Shown here: one piece after another, positions 1 to 8,432 of the stretch
How the letters are laid out: each line of letters starts with the position of its first letter
Position numbering within the stretch: position 1 is the stretch's first letter
Source of the DNA: Butyricicoccus_B sp017886875
Lineage (GTDB): Bacteria > Bacillota > Clostridia > Oscillospirales > Butyricicoccaceae
DNA length: 64,000 nt
Assembly (NCBI GenBank): GCA_963931655.1
Contig: OZ007036.1
Span: forward strand, 868,001-932,000
Direction: 5' to 3'
The notes under the pieces: model-generated
Seen by the model: the letters and a program-made list of their open reading frames with translations, nothing else
Databases searched by the model: none
Told to the model about the DNA's origin: nothing
Program-made: the position numbers and the translations under genes

Positions 1-470
1 TCAGCAAAACCATCAAGAGCCGCCTTACCTGTATCGCCAGATGTTGCAACTAAAATACAAGCTGTGCGAGTTTCGCCAGTCTTCTTTAAAGATGCGGTTA
101 GCAGATAAGGTAGCATTTGTAACGCCATATCCTTAAAAGCACATGTTGGACCATGCCATAACTCTAAAATCTGCTTACCATCAGCTAGAGATACAACAGG
201 AGCAGTATTACTTCCACCGAATTTTTCATCAGCATAAGCCTTGTTACAAAAATCCTGAAGTTCTTCAGCGGTAAATTCGGTTAAAAACTTACCTAAAACA
301 AGAGCCGCACGACCTTTATAATCAAGGGTCATAAGTTTTTCAAGCTCTGCCTGAGAAAGCTTTGGGATTTCAGTTGGACAGAACAAGCCGCCATCTGGAG
401 CAATACCAGTTGCTATTGCCTTAGCTGCGGTTACAGAGAGTTGTTTGTTACGGGTGCTTACATAATTCAT
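1..470 (-). CDS. thrC: threonine synthase, N-terminal part (cut by window edge)
   Basis: PLP enzyme that converts O-phosphohomoserine to threonine, the last step of threonine synthesis. The first ~156 residues are visible: MNYVSTRNK start, an N-terminal stretch with APDGGLFCP typical of ThrC, and the PLP-lysine motif HGPTCAFKD (Lys at about residue 113), followed by VATSGDTGKAA, the phosphate-binding loop. The ATG at 470 follows a GGAGG ribosome binding site at good spacing. It lies 16 bp downstream of the dipeptidase gene on the same strand, so the two are probably cotranscribed. The C-terminal two thirds lie outside the window. Confidence 0.93.
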   Translation of the reverse strand, partial: MNYVSTRNKQLSVTAAKAIATGIAPDGGLFCPTEIPKLSQAELEKLMTLDYKGRAALVLGKFLTEFTAEELQDFCNKAYADEKFGGSNTAPVVSLADGKQILELWHGPTCAFKDMALQMLPYLLTASLKKTGETRTACILVATSGDTGKAALDGFA

Positions 471-486
471 ATCCTACCTCCAATAT

Positions 487-1434
487 TTATAGCATTCTGT
501 GAATGAATTTTTTTGCATTATTATAAAAAATATTATCAACTGTGCTTTGTGCATAGTTATGTTTTAACATATATTCAGCGAATTTTTGCATATCAGCGGC
601 TGATTTAATTTCTTCTGGCAGATTATCACAGCCATCAAAATCACAACCAAGAGCCAAACAGTCCTCACCGCCAAGCGAGCAAAAGTGCTCAATATGTTTT
701 AAAGCATCATAAAAAGAAGATTTATATTTACTTGATAAAAAACTACTATAAAGATTTATACCACATAGTCCTTTGCGTCTGATAATTTCAGAAAACTGTA
801 AATCAGTTAAATTTCTAAGATGATAATGTACACTCCTACTGTTTGAATGACTAGCGACAAAAGGAGCTTCTGTCCTTGTGCATACGTCCCAAAAGCCATG
901 TTCAGATAGATGAGAAACATCAATTATAATATTCTTTTTTACAAGATTATCAACTAATGTTTTGCCTTCATCGGTTAAACCTGCATCATTATCAAACATA
1001 GCACCTGTAGCGTATTTGTTTTGATAATTCCAGCTTAGGGTTATCATTCTAACACCAGCATCATAAGCTTTTTGCAAATGCTCATAAGTTGGTATAAGCT
1101 CTGCACCTTCAATAGATAAAAATGCAGCTGATTTTCCTTTTGATATTGCTATATCCAATTCTTCACTATCATAGCACTGAATGAGCCAATCACCATTTAA
1201 ACTAAACTGTTTTTTAGCTTCGTTTAAAAGTGCATTCAGTCTATCATTTGCATCTAGTTTCCATAGTGCATTTTTATTTTGTGAATTAACTCCACAAAAG
1301 AGAGCGAAAAACTGTATATAATGATTGTACTCAGATACTTTACTCTGGTCAATCATCAAATTGTTATTTCTTAAATTTTTTTCATTTTCATAACACTCAT
1401 ATAATGTATCACAATGCAAATCAAACAATTTCAA
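487..1434 (-). CDS. membrane dipeptidase-like, peptidase M19
   Basis: Zinc-dependent dipeptidase of the renal dipeptidase (M19) family, expected to cleave dipeptides in the cytoplasm. Metal-binding landmarks are visible in order: FDLHCDT near the N-terminus (His-x-Asp), SIEGAE (bridging Glu), VSHLSE, SHSNSR and GCDFDG near the C-terminus. At 315 residues it has normal length for bacterial members. No signal peptide or membrane segment is seen, so despite the family name it is probably soluble. It sits between yraN and thrC in a run of minus-strand genes. The physiological substrate cannot be read from sequence. Confidence 0.9.
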   Translation of the reverse strand: MKLFDLHCDTLYECYENEKNLRNNNLMIDQSKVSEYNHYIQFFALFCGVNSQNKNALWKLDANDRLNALLNEAKKQFSLNGDWLIQCYDSEELDIAISKGKSAAFLSIEGAELIPTYEHLQKAYDAGVRMITLSWNYQNKYATGAMFDNDAGLTDEGKTLVDNLVKKNIIIDVSHLSEHGFWDVCTRTEAPFVASHSNSRSVHYHLRNLTDLQFSEIIRRKGLCGINLYSSFLSSKYKSSFYDALKHIEHFCSLGGEDCLALGCDFDGCDNLPEEIKSAADMQKFAEYMLKHNYAQSTVDNIFYNNAKKFIHRML

Positions 1435-1461
1435 GGCTATAAATCCCCCTTTTATTGGTTT

Positions 1462-1809
1462 TTATGCATCAAATGCATTTTCAATATGATTTATGCTAAC
1501 TTTGTTATCTTTAGGCATATAAATTTCTATAACATCAAACCTCGGTTGTAACTCTGTTTTATTTTTTAAAAGCCAATCTTCAGCAGTTATAATAATTTTT
1601 TGCTGTTTTTTAGCGGTTACAAATTCAGCTGGAGTGCCATATTTATTATTTTTTCTGAGTTTAACCTCAACAAATATTATATACCTGTCATTTTTCATTA
1701 TAATATCAATCTCGCCAAAACGTGAATAATAATTTCTTTCAATTAGCTTGTAACCTTTTTTAGTTAAAAACTCAAGTGCGATATCCTCGCCAAGTTTTCC
1801 TCTGGTCAT
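1462..1809 (-). CDS. YraN/UPF0102 family endonuclease-like protein
   Basis: Small protein of the UPF0102 (YraN) family with a PD-(D/E)xK nuclease-like core: GEDIALEFL at the N-terminus, ERNYYSRFGEIDIIM carrying the Glu and Asp, then FVEVKLR with the ExK element. At 115 residues it has family length. Its molecular role is not firmly established; members resemble Holliday-junction resolvases in fold. The start overlaps the stop of rnhB by 4 bp, which suggests translational coupling; rnhB-yraN adjacency is common in Firmicutes. Confidence 0.9.
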   Translation of the reverse strand: MTRGKLGEDIALEFLTKKGYKLIERNYYSRFGEIDIIMKNDRYIIFVEVKLRKNNKYGTPAEFVTAKKQQKIIITAEDWLLKNKTELQPRFDVIEIYMPKDNKVSINHIENAFDA

Positions 1810-2432
1810 TTTTTTGCCTCTGGGTGCTTTTCATAGAATTTCTTTAAAAAAGTAATTCTGTGAATTTCACAAGCACCATGTTCTAAAATCGCATCATAAT
1901 GAGCCTTTGTTCCATAACCTTTATGTTTTTCAAAAGCATATTCTGGGTACTTTTTAGCCATATCAAGCATATATCTATCTCTTGTTACTTTAGCTAAAAT
2001 AGACGCTGCTGCAATAGACGGGCTTTTTGCATCGCCCTTAACAATACAGCTAAAAGGAATATTTAAACCCTGTAAACGGTTTCCATCTACAAGAGCATAA
2101 TCAGCTTTTACACTCAATCCATCAACCGCAGTTTTCATAGCTAGATATGTTGCTTGTAATATGTTTATTTCATCTATTTTTTTATGGTCAACCATTGCAA
2201 TAGAATAAGCAAGAGCGACATTTTTTATTTTATCAAACAATAAATCACGCTTTTTTTCGCTTATTTTTTTAGAATCGTTTAGACCATCTATTTGACAGCC
2301 ATCAGGTAAAATAACCGCTGCTGCACATACAGGACCAGCAAGTGGACCACGTCCAGCCTCATCAACACCGCATATATTTTTATAGCCTTGCTGTGCTATT
2401 TCATGTTCAATCGTCCACTGTAACATCTTCAT
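1806..2432 (-). CDS. rnhB: ribonuclease HII
   Basis: Cleaves RNA of RNA-DNA hybrids and single ribonucleotides in DNA. The signature GVDEAGRGPLAGP carries the first Asp-Glu pair of the active site; VDGN and the SIAAASILAKVTRD helix follow. The start at 2432 (MKMLQWTIEHE) is chosen because AGAGG lies just upstream; an in-frame extension to 2486 would lie deeper in rbgA and lacks support. With this start the gene overlaps the end of rbgA by 26 bp, a compact arrangement seen for ylqF-rnhB in many Firmicutes. Confidence 0.93.
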   Translation of the reverse strand: MKMLQWTIEHEIAQQGYKNICGVDEAGRGPLAGPVCAAAVILPDGCQIDGLNDSKKISEKKRDLLFDKIKNVALAYSIAMVDHKKIDEINILQATYLAMKTAVDGLSVKADYALVDGNRLQGLNIPFSCIVKGDAKSPSIAAASILAKVTRDRYMLDMAKKYPEYAFEKHKGYGTKAHYDAILEHGACEIHRITFLKKFYEKHPEAKK

Positions 2433-3291
2433 ATTCCTCTGGGGTTTCAAGTGTGATTTTTCCAAGCACACCGCCCCTGTATTCATCTAAAAACACTCTT
2501 GCCATACGCTCGGTATCTATTTCACCACCACGCATCATAAATCCACGTTTTTTACCTGCCTGTTCAAGCAGAGTATAACCTAAAAAGTCAATTTCTTGAT
2601 TTGGGATTTCCACCTTATATCTATCAATAATAGCCTTAGGTGCTCTTAAAGCAAGAATTTCAAACAGCTTACAAGCGAGGGTTTCAACATCTAAAATATC
2701 ATCTTTGACCGCACCAGTAGACGCTAAAAGTAAGCCTGTGCGTTCATCATCAAATTTAGGCCATAATATACCTGGAGTATCTAATAAATCTATACCATCA
2801 CCCACTCTAAACCACTGAGCACCACGAGTTACACCAGGTTTATCAGCAGCTTTTGCCGATTTTCTGCCTAAAATACGGTTAATAAAAGTAGATTTACCCA
2901 CATTGGGAATACCTACAACCATTACACGTACAGCACGACCTGTTTGACCTTTTTCATTCCACTGAGCGATTTTTTCAGCCAAAACTTCACGAACAGCAGG
3001 TGCAAAACGTTCTGTTCCCTTTCCATGTTGGCTATCAGTTTGAATAACAGACCAATCTTTTTTTCTAAAGAATGCAGTCCATTTTTTGGTTTGTTCAGGG
3101 TCTGCAAGGTCAATTCTATTCATAATAATCATTCTAGGTTTAGTACCTGCGATTTCGTCCATATCTGGATTACGACTAACCATAGGTATGCGAGCGTCAA
3201 CAACTTCACATACAATATCTATATTTTTAAGGTTTTCAAGCATTTGGCGACGAGTTTTCGCCATATGCCCTGGATACCATTGTATATTCAT
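2407..3291 (-). CDS. rbgA: ribosome biogenesis GTPase YlqF/RbgA
   Basis: Circularly permuted GTPase required for late 50S subunit assembly. The motif order is that of the YlqF family: NRIDL (G4) comes first, then GIPNVGKSTFINR (G1/Walker A), then DTPGILWP (G3). The N-terminus MNIQWYPGHMAK is diagnostic, as this WFPGHM-like start recurs in YlqF proteins. At 294 residues it is full length with the RNA-binding C-terminal domain. Its ATG overlaps the lepB stop by one base, and the lepB-rbgA-rnhB order next to rplS is a conserved Firmicutes block. Confidence 0.95.
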   Translation of the reverse strand: MNIQWYPGHMAKTRRQMLENLKNIDIVCEVVDARIPMVSRNPDMDEIAGTKPRMIIMNRIDLADPEQTKKWTAFFRKKDWSVIQTDSQHGKGTERFAPAVREVLAEKIAQWNEKGQTGRAVRVMVVGIPNVGKSTFINRILGRKSAKAADKPGVTRGAQWFRVGDGIDLLDTPGILWPKFDDERTGLLLASTGAVKDDILDVETLACKLFEILALRAPKAIIDRYKVEIPNQEIDFLGYTLLEQAGKKRGFMMRGGEIDTERMARVFLDEYRGGVLGKITLETPEEYEDVTVDD

Positions 3292-3878
3292 TAGGTTTTA
3301 CCTCCAAAATTGCTTATAGGCCAGATAACTGCTTTAACTTGACCTATAATATATCTTTCATCAACCATACCTATTTGAGGGTGGCGGCTGTCAGTTGAAC
3401 CATTTCTGTTATCACCCATTACAAATACACAGCCTTCAGGTACAACCTGTGGAAAATCCATACCTTCATACATCATAGGAAGTTCAAAATCATTAACATA
3501 AGGCTCATCAAGTTCTTCACCATTTACATAAACCTTACCTAAATCAAAATTAATATCTATTTCATCTCCACCTGTTGCAATAATACGTTTTACAATAGGG
3601 CCTTCAATAAATCCAGGGATATCTGGCTGATGAAGTACAATTATATCACTTTTTTCAGGTTTATAAGCGAAATCGCTTACAAGCATAATATCTTTATCAT
3701 GCAGCGTTGGGAACATTGAACTGCCATCAACACCAACAAGTCTTACAAAAAACGTGAACAAAATCACAATAGCAATCAAAGCTACAACTATTGATTCGCC
3801 CCAATCAAAGAAAATACTTTGAAAACGACCTTTTTTTGTGACGGTTTCTTCCTCGAATGGCTCACGATTATCTACCAT
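3291..3878 (-). CDS. lepB: signal peptidase I
   Basis: Membrane-bound serine protease that removes signal peptides from exported proteins. One N-terminal transmembrane segment is visible around residues 29-48, followed by GSSMFPTL with the catalytic Ser (about residue 54) and VKRIIA with the general-base Lys (about residue 97); the MGDNRNGSTDSR box near the C-terminus is typical. The start at 3878 is preferred over the ATG at 3896 because GGAGGA lies 10 bp upstream of 3878 and inside the longer version. About 195 residues. It directly follows rplS. Confidence 0.95.
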   Translation of the reverse strand: MVDNREPFEEETVTKKGRFQSIFFDWGESIVVALIAIVILFTFFVRLVGVDGSSMFPTLHDKDIMLVSDFAYKPEKSDIIVLHQPDIPGFIEGPIVKRIIATGGDEIDINFDLGKVYVNGEELDEPYVNDFELPMMYEGMDFPQVVPEGCVFVMGDNRNGSTDSRHPQIGMVDERYIIGQVKAVIWPISNFGGKT

Positions 3879-3962
3879 AAAAAATATGTCCTCCATTCAG
3901 TTTATATTTTGCATATACATTTTATTATAGCCTTGATACAAATTATAATCAAGAAAAAAGAA

Positions 3963-3995
3963 AAGAGGGAAACGAAAATTAATCGCTTCCCTCTT
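3963..3995 (-). terminator. rho-independent terminator after rplS
   Basis: Perfect 9-bp inverted repeat AAGAGGGAA/TTCCCTCTT with a 15-nt loop, followed on the minus strand by a T-rich tract (TTTTCTTTTTTCTT). It lies between rplS and lepB and should cut most rplS transcripts before lepB. Confidence 0.8.
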
Positions 3996-4007
3996 AATGA
4001 TTGCAAC

Positions 4008-4349
4008 TTAAACCTTTTCTGCAACCTTAGCAGCCTTACCAACACGGCCACGTAGGTAGTACAGCTTAGCACGGCGAACCTTACCGTTACGAACAACCTC
4101 AAACTTAGCGATATTTGGGGAGTGTACTGGGAAAGTCTTTTCAACGCCAACGCCGTAAGAAATACGACGAACAGTAACAGTCTTGTTGATGCCAGCGTGC
4201 TTCATAGCAATGATAATGCCTTCAAACACCTGAATACGCTCTCTGTTACCTTCCTTAATCTTTGCATGCACCTTTACGGTGTCACCAATCTTCAGTTCTG
4301 GAAGATCGCTCTTGAGCTGCTGCTCAGATAATACCTTTACTAAATCCAT
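4008..4349 (-). CDS. rplS: 50S ribosomal protein L19
   Basis: Structural protein of the large ribosomal subunit at the 30S-50S interface. The 113-residue sequence matches L19 throughout: IKEGNRERIQVFEGIIIA, the TVRRISYGVGVEKTFP core and a basic C-terminus with RRAKLYYLRGRVGKAAK. Codons are richer in G and C than in nearby genes (AAG and CGT-type choices), as expected for a highly expressed gene. It has its own promoter, a structured leader and its own terminator, so it is probably largely monocistronic. Confidence 0.98.
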   Translation of the reverse strand: MDLVKVLSEQQLKSDLPELKIGDTVKVHAKIKEGNRERIQVFEGIIIAMKHAGINKTVTVRRISYGVGVEKTFPVHSPNIAKFEVVRNGKVRRAKLYYLRGRVGKAAKVAEKV

Positions 4350-4440
4350 ATTACAGTATTCCTTTCATCATAGACATTCTTGCCATATCATAAATTTAAG
4401 GCTTTAGCCGGTAAGCAGAGGAATGCCCGTTATTCGGTTT
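4350..4440 (-). promoter_or_regulatory. probable L19 ribosomal protein leader
   Basis: The untranslated leader between the rplS promoter and its start contains AACGGGCATTCC and, close to the start, AAAGGAATACTG. The ATTCC element can pair with the GGAAT that forms the ribosome binding site, as expected of an autoregulatory L19 leader known from Firmicutes. The assignment rests on this pairing and recollection of the motif; no covariance search was possible. Confidence 0.5.
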
Positions 4441-4443
4441 CAA

Positions 4444-4472
4444 ATTATATCATATTTATACTTTGATTTCAA
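4444..4472 (-). promoter_or_regulatory. promoter of rplS
   Basis: On the minus strand TTGAAA, a 17-bp spacer and TATAAT, at the expected distance upstream of the L19 leader. The -10 is perfect and the -35 matches four of six bases. Confidence 0.75.
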
Positions 4473-4550
4473 GAGCTTTTTATTTGCAAAGCGATTTTTT
4501 GCTGTTTATCGTCAAATTAACATATTTTTTGATTTTTTCTTTTATAACTA

Positions 4551-4579
4551 TTGTTATTTTTGGCTAAAGGCGTTATACT
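4551..4579 (+). promoter_or_regulatory. promoter of the GH13 gene
   Basis: TTGTTA, a 17-bp spacer and TATACT, ending 48 bp before the chosen start codon. Confidence 0.6.
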
Positions 4580-4627
4580 ATTACTGTCCTAAAACTAACA
4601 TTTAAACAAAAGGAGTTGACAATTTTT

Positions 4628-5944
4628 ATGTGGGCTTATGAGAGTGTATTTTATCAGTTTTATCCAATCGGTTTTTGTGGTGCACCAAGAGTAAATGATG
4701 GTGTAACAGTAAACCGAATAGGTAAAATTTCAAACTGGATAGAACATTTACAAAAACTAGGAGCAAATGCTATTTACTTCTCCCCTATTTTTGAAGCTGA
4801 CAGTCATGGTTATGATACTCGTGATTTTAGCAAAATAGATTGCAGACTAGGCACAAATGAGGATTTTGCTAAAGTGTGTGATGATTTGCACAAAGCAGAT
4901 ATAAAAGTTGTGCTTGATGGTGTATTTAATCATGTTGGACGTGGCTTTTGGGCGTTCAAAGATGTTCAGGAGAAAAAATGGGACTCACCATATAAAGATT
5001 GGTTTCATATCTCCTTTGATGGAAATTCGGGATATAATGACGGCTTTTGGTATGAAGGTTGGGAAGGTCATTTTGAGTTAGTAAAACTAAATCTAAAAAA
5101 TCCAGCAGTAGTCCAGCATATATTTAGCTGTATTAAAAAATGGGTAGAAGAATTTGATATTGACGGTTTGCGTCTTGATGTTGCATATATGCTTGATAGA
5201 GATTTTTTAAGACAACTAAGAGAGTTTACCAACACACTAAAGCCTGATTTTGTGCTTATTGGTGAAATGCTGCATGGCGACTATAACCAGATTGTAAATG
5301 AAAATATGCTTCATTCTTGCACCAATTACGAATGTTATAAGGGCTTATATTCCTCGCTTAATAGCATGAATTTATTTGAAATCACCCATTCACTTATGAG
5401 ACAATTTGGTCCAGAACAATGGACACTTTACAAAGGCAAACATCTAATGAGCTTTGTAGATAACCATGATGTGACAAGAGCAGCAAGTATTTTAACTGAT
5501 AAAAACCATTTACCACTTTTATTTGGTATGATGTTTGGTATGCCAGGTATACCTTGTATATATTATGGCTCTGAATGGGGTATTGAGGGCGTTAAGCAAA
5601 ATGGAAGTGATGACTCACTTCGCCCAGAGATTGACACGCCAGAATGGAATGAACTAACAGACAAAATTGCAGCTATGGCGAAAGCACATAGAGAAAGCAA
5701 TGCACTTTGTTACGGTGATTTTAAACATGTAGTCTTAACTAATAAACAAGCTATCTGGGAGAGAAAAACCGATAGTGAACGTGTTTTAATTGCAATAAAT
5801 GCAGATAGTGCACCATATACAGCACATTTTGACGCAAGATGTGGAACTGCTATTGATTTAATCACAGGCAAAATGCATGATTTTGGCGGTGGAAGTGAAC
5901 TTCCTCCATATTCAGTAGCATTTTGGAAAATGGAAACTGTATAA
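4628..5944 (+). CDS. alpha-amylase family glycosyl hydrolase (GH13)
   Basis: GH13 enzyme acting on alpha-glucans or oligosaccharides. The catalytic motifs appear in order: DGVFNHVG (region I), DGLRLDVAY (nucleophile Asp), LIGEML (acid/base Glu) and FVDNHDV (transition-state Asp). About 438 residues, which is compact. There is no signal peptide, so it probably acts on intracellular malto-oligosaccharides or glycogen fragments. The ATG at 4628 is chosen, 12 bp after AGGAG; the TTG at 4616 touches the ribosome binding site and is unlikely. It stands alone between its own promoter and a terminator. Exact specificity cannot be told. Confidence 0.88.
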   Translation: MWAYESVFYQFYPIGFCGAPRVNDGVTVNRIGKISNWIEHLQKLGANAIYFSPIFEADSHGYDTRDFSKIDCRLGTNEDFAKVCDDLHKADIKVVLDGVFNHVGRGFWAFKDVQEKKWDSPYKDWFHISFDGNSGYNDGFWYEGWEGHFELVKLNLKNPAVVQHIFSCIKKWVEEFDIDGLRLDVAYMLDRDFLRQLREFTNTLKPDFVLIGEMLHGDYNQIVNENMLHSCTNYECYKGLYSSLNSMNLFEITHSLMRQFGPEQWTLYKGKHLMSFVDNHDVTRAASILTDKNHLPLLFGMMFGMPGIPCIYYGSEWGIEGVKQNGSDDSLRPEIDTPEWNELTDKIAAMAKAHRESNALCYGDFKHVVLTNKQAIWERKTDSERVLIAINADSAPYTAHFDARCGTAIDLITGKMHDFGGGSELPPYSVAFWKMETV

Positions 5945-5951
5945 TACTTTT

Positions 5952-5982
5952 AAGGCTTAGAGTTTTTATCTAAGCCTTTTTT
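5952..5982 (+). terminator. terminator after the GH13 gene
   Basis: Ten-bp inverted repeat AAGGCTTAGA/TCTAAGCCTT with a 7-nt loop, ending in a run of six T. Confidence 0.85.
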
Positions 5983-5985
5983 CAC

Positions 5986-6030
5986 GCCTTAAAACCCTAC
6001 TGCATAGACTACGGCAGGAGGACTTTAGGC
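5986..6030 (+). promoter_or_regulatory. hairpin covering the ribosome binding site of the YtaF-like gene
   Basis: The arms 5986-6003 and 6014-6030 pair over about 14 bp with small interruptions around a 10-nt loop. The AGGAGG at 6016-6021 lies inside the 3' arm, and the start codon follows the stem by 3 bases. There is no T-run, so it is not a terminator. A translational switch is inferred; no known riboswitch class was recognised. Confidence 0.4.
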
Positions 6031-6033
6031 TTT

Positions 6034-6561
6034 ATGGATTTCTTACTTGTATTTTTAATGTCAATGGACTCACTTTTAACCTGTTTTTCACTTGGCACAA
6101 AAAAAATATCAATATCATTTGGTGCAAGACTGGTTATAGCTTTTGTTGGCACTGGTTGTTTAATATTATCATTTTTATTTGCAAAGATTTTATCTTTGAT
6201 TTTACCAGAAAGCATTTTCCATTTTATAAGCAGTTTTTCTCTTGTTATTATTGCTTTGTTTTGCCTGCTTGATAAAAGCTTTTTAAATCCAACTCAAGCG
6301 GATATTGACCATTCGGGTATTTTATCACCTGTTGAGGCTTTATTTTTAGCAGTTCCGCTTTCACTTGACTCACTTTTTACTGGTCTATCTGTAAATACAA
6401 ATGCTGTTTTAATTATCTTCTGCTTTATTTGCGGATTTAGTGCATCTTTTGTTGGGCAAAAGCTTGGCGAAAAGTTTGCAAATGTTCAAGGCAAAAAAGC
6501 AAGCTTTTGCAGTGGGTGTATGCTTTTAATGATAGCAGGTTTTAAAATGCTTTTCGGGTAA
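6034..6561 (+). CDS. YtaF/MntP-like membrane protein
   Basis: Small integral membrane protein of 175 residues with about six hydrophobic segments. It carries two internally repeated motifs, SMDSLLTCFSLG near the N-terminus and PLSLDSLFTGLS near residue 110. That duplicated Asp-Ser pattern is a hallmark of the MntP/YtaF family (manganese exporters and the sporulation protein YtaF). Whether it exports Mn2+ or serves another role cannot be decided. The start is preceded by AGGAGG at 12-bp spacing within a hairpin. It is flanked by terminators, so it is a single-gene unit. Confidence 0.7.
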   Translation: MDFLLVFLMSMDSLLTCFSLGTKKISISFGARLVIAFVGTGCLILSFLFAKILSLILPESIFHFISSFSLVIIALFCLLDKSFLNPTQADIDHSGILSPVEALFLAVPLSLDSLFTGLSVNTNAVLIIFCFICGFSASFVGQKLGEKFANVQGKKASFCSGCMLLMIAGFKMLFG

Positions 6562-6563
6562 AA

Positions 6564-6594
6564 AAATCGAGCCGAATTTAAAACGGCTCGATTT
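6564..6594. terminator. bidirectional terminator between the YtaF-like gene and aspS
   Basis: Eleven-bp inverted repeat AAATCGAGCCG/CGGCTCGATTT with a 9-nt loop between two convergent genes, with T-rich flanks in both directions. Confidence 0.85.
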
Positions 6595-6601
6595 AGTATT
6601 T

Positions 6602-8410
6602 TTATTCTTCTTCAGTTTCAATCTTTGTAACAGCGATTGATAAATCATCAAGCTGTTTTTGCTCAACAACATCTGGGCAATGCATCATTAAATCTGATGC
6701 GTTTTGAACCTTAGGAAATGCGATAACATCACGGATAGAGTCAAGACCAGCAAGTAACATACATAGTCTATCAAGACCATAAGCCAAACCACCGTGAGGA
6801 GGTGCACCATAAGAGAACGCAGTAATTAAATGACCAAACTGCTCCTGAGCTTTTTCTTCTGTAAATCCAAGAGTTCTAAACATTTTAGTTTGAAGTTCTG
6901 GGTCATGGATACGGATAGAACCACCACCAAGTTCACAACCATTAAGAATAATATCATAAGCCTTTGCACGAACCTTTTTAGGGTCGGTATCAAGTAATGC
7001 AATATCCTCGTCCATTGGTGCGGTGAATGGGTGATGTTTTGCAACAAGACGGTCTTCTTCTTCACTATACTCAAACTGAGGGAAATCAGTTACCCATAAT
7101 AGTTTAAAGTCATCTTTCTTAGCAAGGTCAAGACGCTTAGCAAGCTCACAACGCAGAGCACCAAGAGCAGTTGCAGCAGTTTCCCAATCAGCATCAGCAA
7201 CAACAAATAAAAGGTCATTTTCCTTTGCATTTGCACGAGCTTTAATCTGCTCAATTTCTTCTTCACTTAGGAACTTAGCAAAAGATGAAGTCATAGAGCC
7301 ATCTTGAGCGAGTTTCAGCCAAGCAAGACCTTTTGCACGATAAGTTTTTACAAATTCGCCTAGCTTATCAATCTCTTTACGAGGGAATTTATCTGCATAA
7401 CCATTACAGTTAATCAGTCTTACACTACCACCATTATCAACAGTATCCTTAAACACCTTAAATGAACAGTTAGCAGCAATATCAGATATATCACATATTT
7501 CAAAGCCGAAACGAGTATCTGGTTTATCAGAGCCATACTTATCCATAGCATCTTGCCATGTCATTCTTGGAAGTGGTAAAGCGATATCAACATTTAAAAC
7601 TTCCTTGAATACACGCTGTAAAAAGCCTTCATTTACTGCAATAACATCATCTTGTTCTACAAAAGACATTTCAAGGTCAATCTGAGTAAATTCAGGCTGA
7701 CGGTCTGCACGAAGGTCTTCATCTCTAAAGCAACGAGTAATTTGTATATATTTATCCATACCAGCAAGCATTAAAAGCTGCTTGTATTGCTGAGGTGACT
7801 GTGGTAAAGCATAGAATTTACCAGCATGTACACGGCTAGGTACAAGATAATCTCTAGCACCTTCTGGAGTGGATTTAGTAAGCATTGGTGTTTCTATTTC
7901 AATAAAACCCTGTTCATCGAAATAGTTTCTAGCCACCTGCATAACTCTATGACGTAGCATCATATTTCTTTGCATAGATGGGCGACGCAGGTCAAGATAG
8001 CGATACTTTAAGCGGATTTGGTCATTTACTTCCTTTGTATCGTCTATTTCAAAAGGAGTGGTTTCTGCACGTGTTAAAATTCTGATATCCTGAGCTATAA
8101 CTTCAACTTCACCAGTTGGCATTTTTTTATTTATAGCTGCCTCATCACGAGCAACGAGTTCACCTTTAATTGCAACAACAAATTCAGTTCTGCAAGTAAA
8201 AGCGATATCAAATAAATCTTTATTTACACTTTTATCAAAAGTACACTGAATAATGCCTGAACGGTCACGAATAAGTAAAAACAGTACACCACCGTTATCA
8301 CGAACTCTATCAACCCAACCATTAACAGTTACAATATTACCAACATCTGATTTACTGAGATTTCCACACATATGAGTGCGTTTCATACCTGCAATAGAAG
8401 TATTATTCAT
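6602..8410 (-). CDS. aspS: aspartyl-tRNA synthetase
   Basis: Class II synthetase charging tRNA-Asp (or Asp/Asn if non-discriminating). At 602 residues it is the full bacterial type: N-terminal OB-fold anticodon domain (VNGWVDRVRDNGGVLF), motif 2 with CFRDEDLRADRQPEFTQIDLE, the GAD insertion domain in the middle, and motif 3 in GLAYGLDRLCMLLAG. It lies 22 bp downstream of hisS on the same strand, the usual hisS-aspS pair. No T-box element is seen upstream. Confidence 0.98.
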   Translation of the reverse strand: MNNTSIAGMKRTHMCGNLSKSDVGNIVTVNGWVDRVRDNGGVLFLLIRDRSGIIQCTFDKSVNKDLFDIAFTCRTEFVVAIKGELVARDEAAINKKMPTGEVEVIAQDIRILTRAETTPFEIDDTKEVNDQIRLKYRYLDLRRPSMQRNMMLRHRVMQVARNYFDEQGFIEIETPMLTKSTPEGARDYLVPSRVHAGKFYALPQSPQQYKQLLMLAGMDKYIQITRCFRDEDLRADRQPEFTQIDLEMSFVEQDDVIAVNEGFLQRVFKEVLNVDIALPLPRMTWQDAMDKYGSDKPDTRFGFEICDISDIAANCSFKVFKDTVDNGGSVRLINCNGYADKFPRKEIDKLGEFVKTYRAKGLAWLKLAQDGSMTSSFAKFLSEEEIEQIKARANAKENDLLFVVADADWETAATALGALRCELAKRLDLAKKDDFKLLWVTDFPQFEYSEEEDRLVAKHHPFTAPMDEDIALLDTDPKKVRAKAYDIILNGCELGGGSIRIHDPELQTKMFRTLGFTEEKAQEQFGHLITAFSYGAPPHGGLAYGLDRLCMLLAGLDSIRDVIAFPKVQNASDLMMHCPDVVEQKQLDDLSIAVTKIETEEE

Positions 8411-8432
8411 AATTATATATGCCTTTCATAAT

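Noticed and set aside
2342..2578. Plus-strand frame of 78 codons
   Set aside because: Antisense to rnhB/rbgA coding sequence with clear functional motifs; no ribosome binding site.
3878..3896. Longer start of signal peptidase I at 3896
   Set aside because: The GGAGG that serves the 3878 start lies within the longer version, and 3896 has no binding site of its own.
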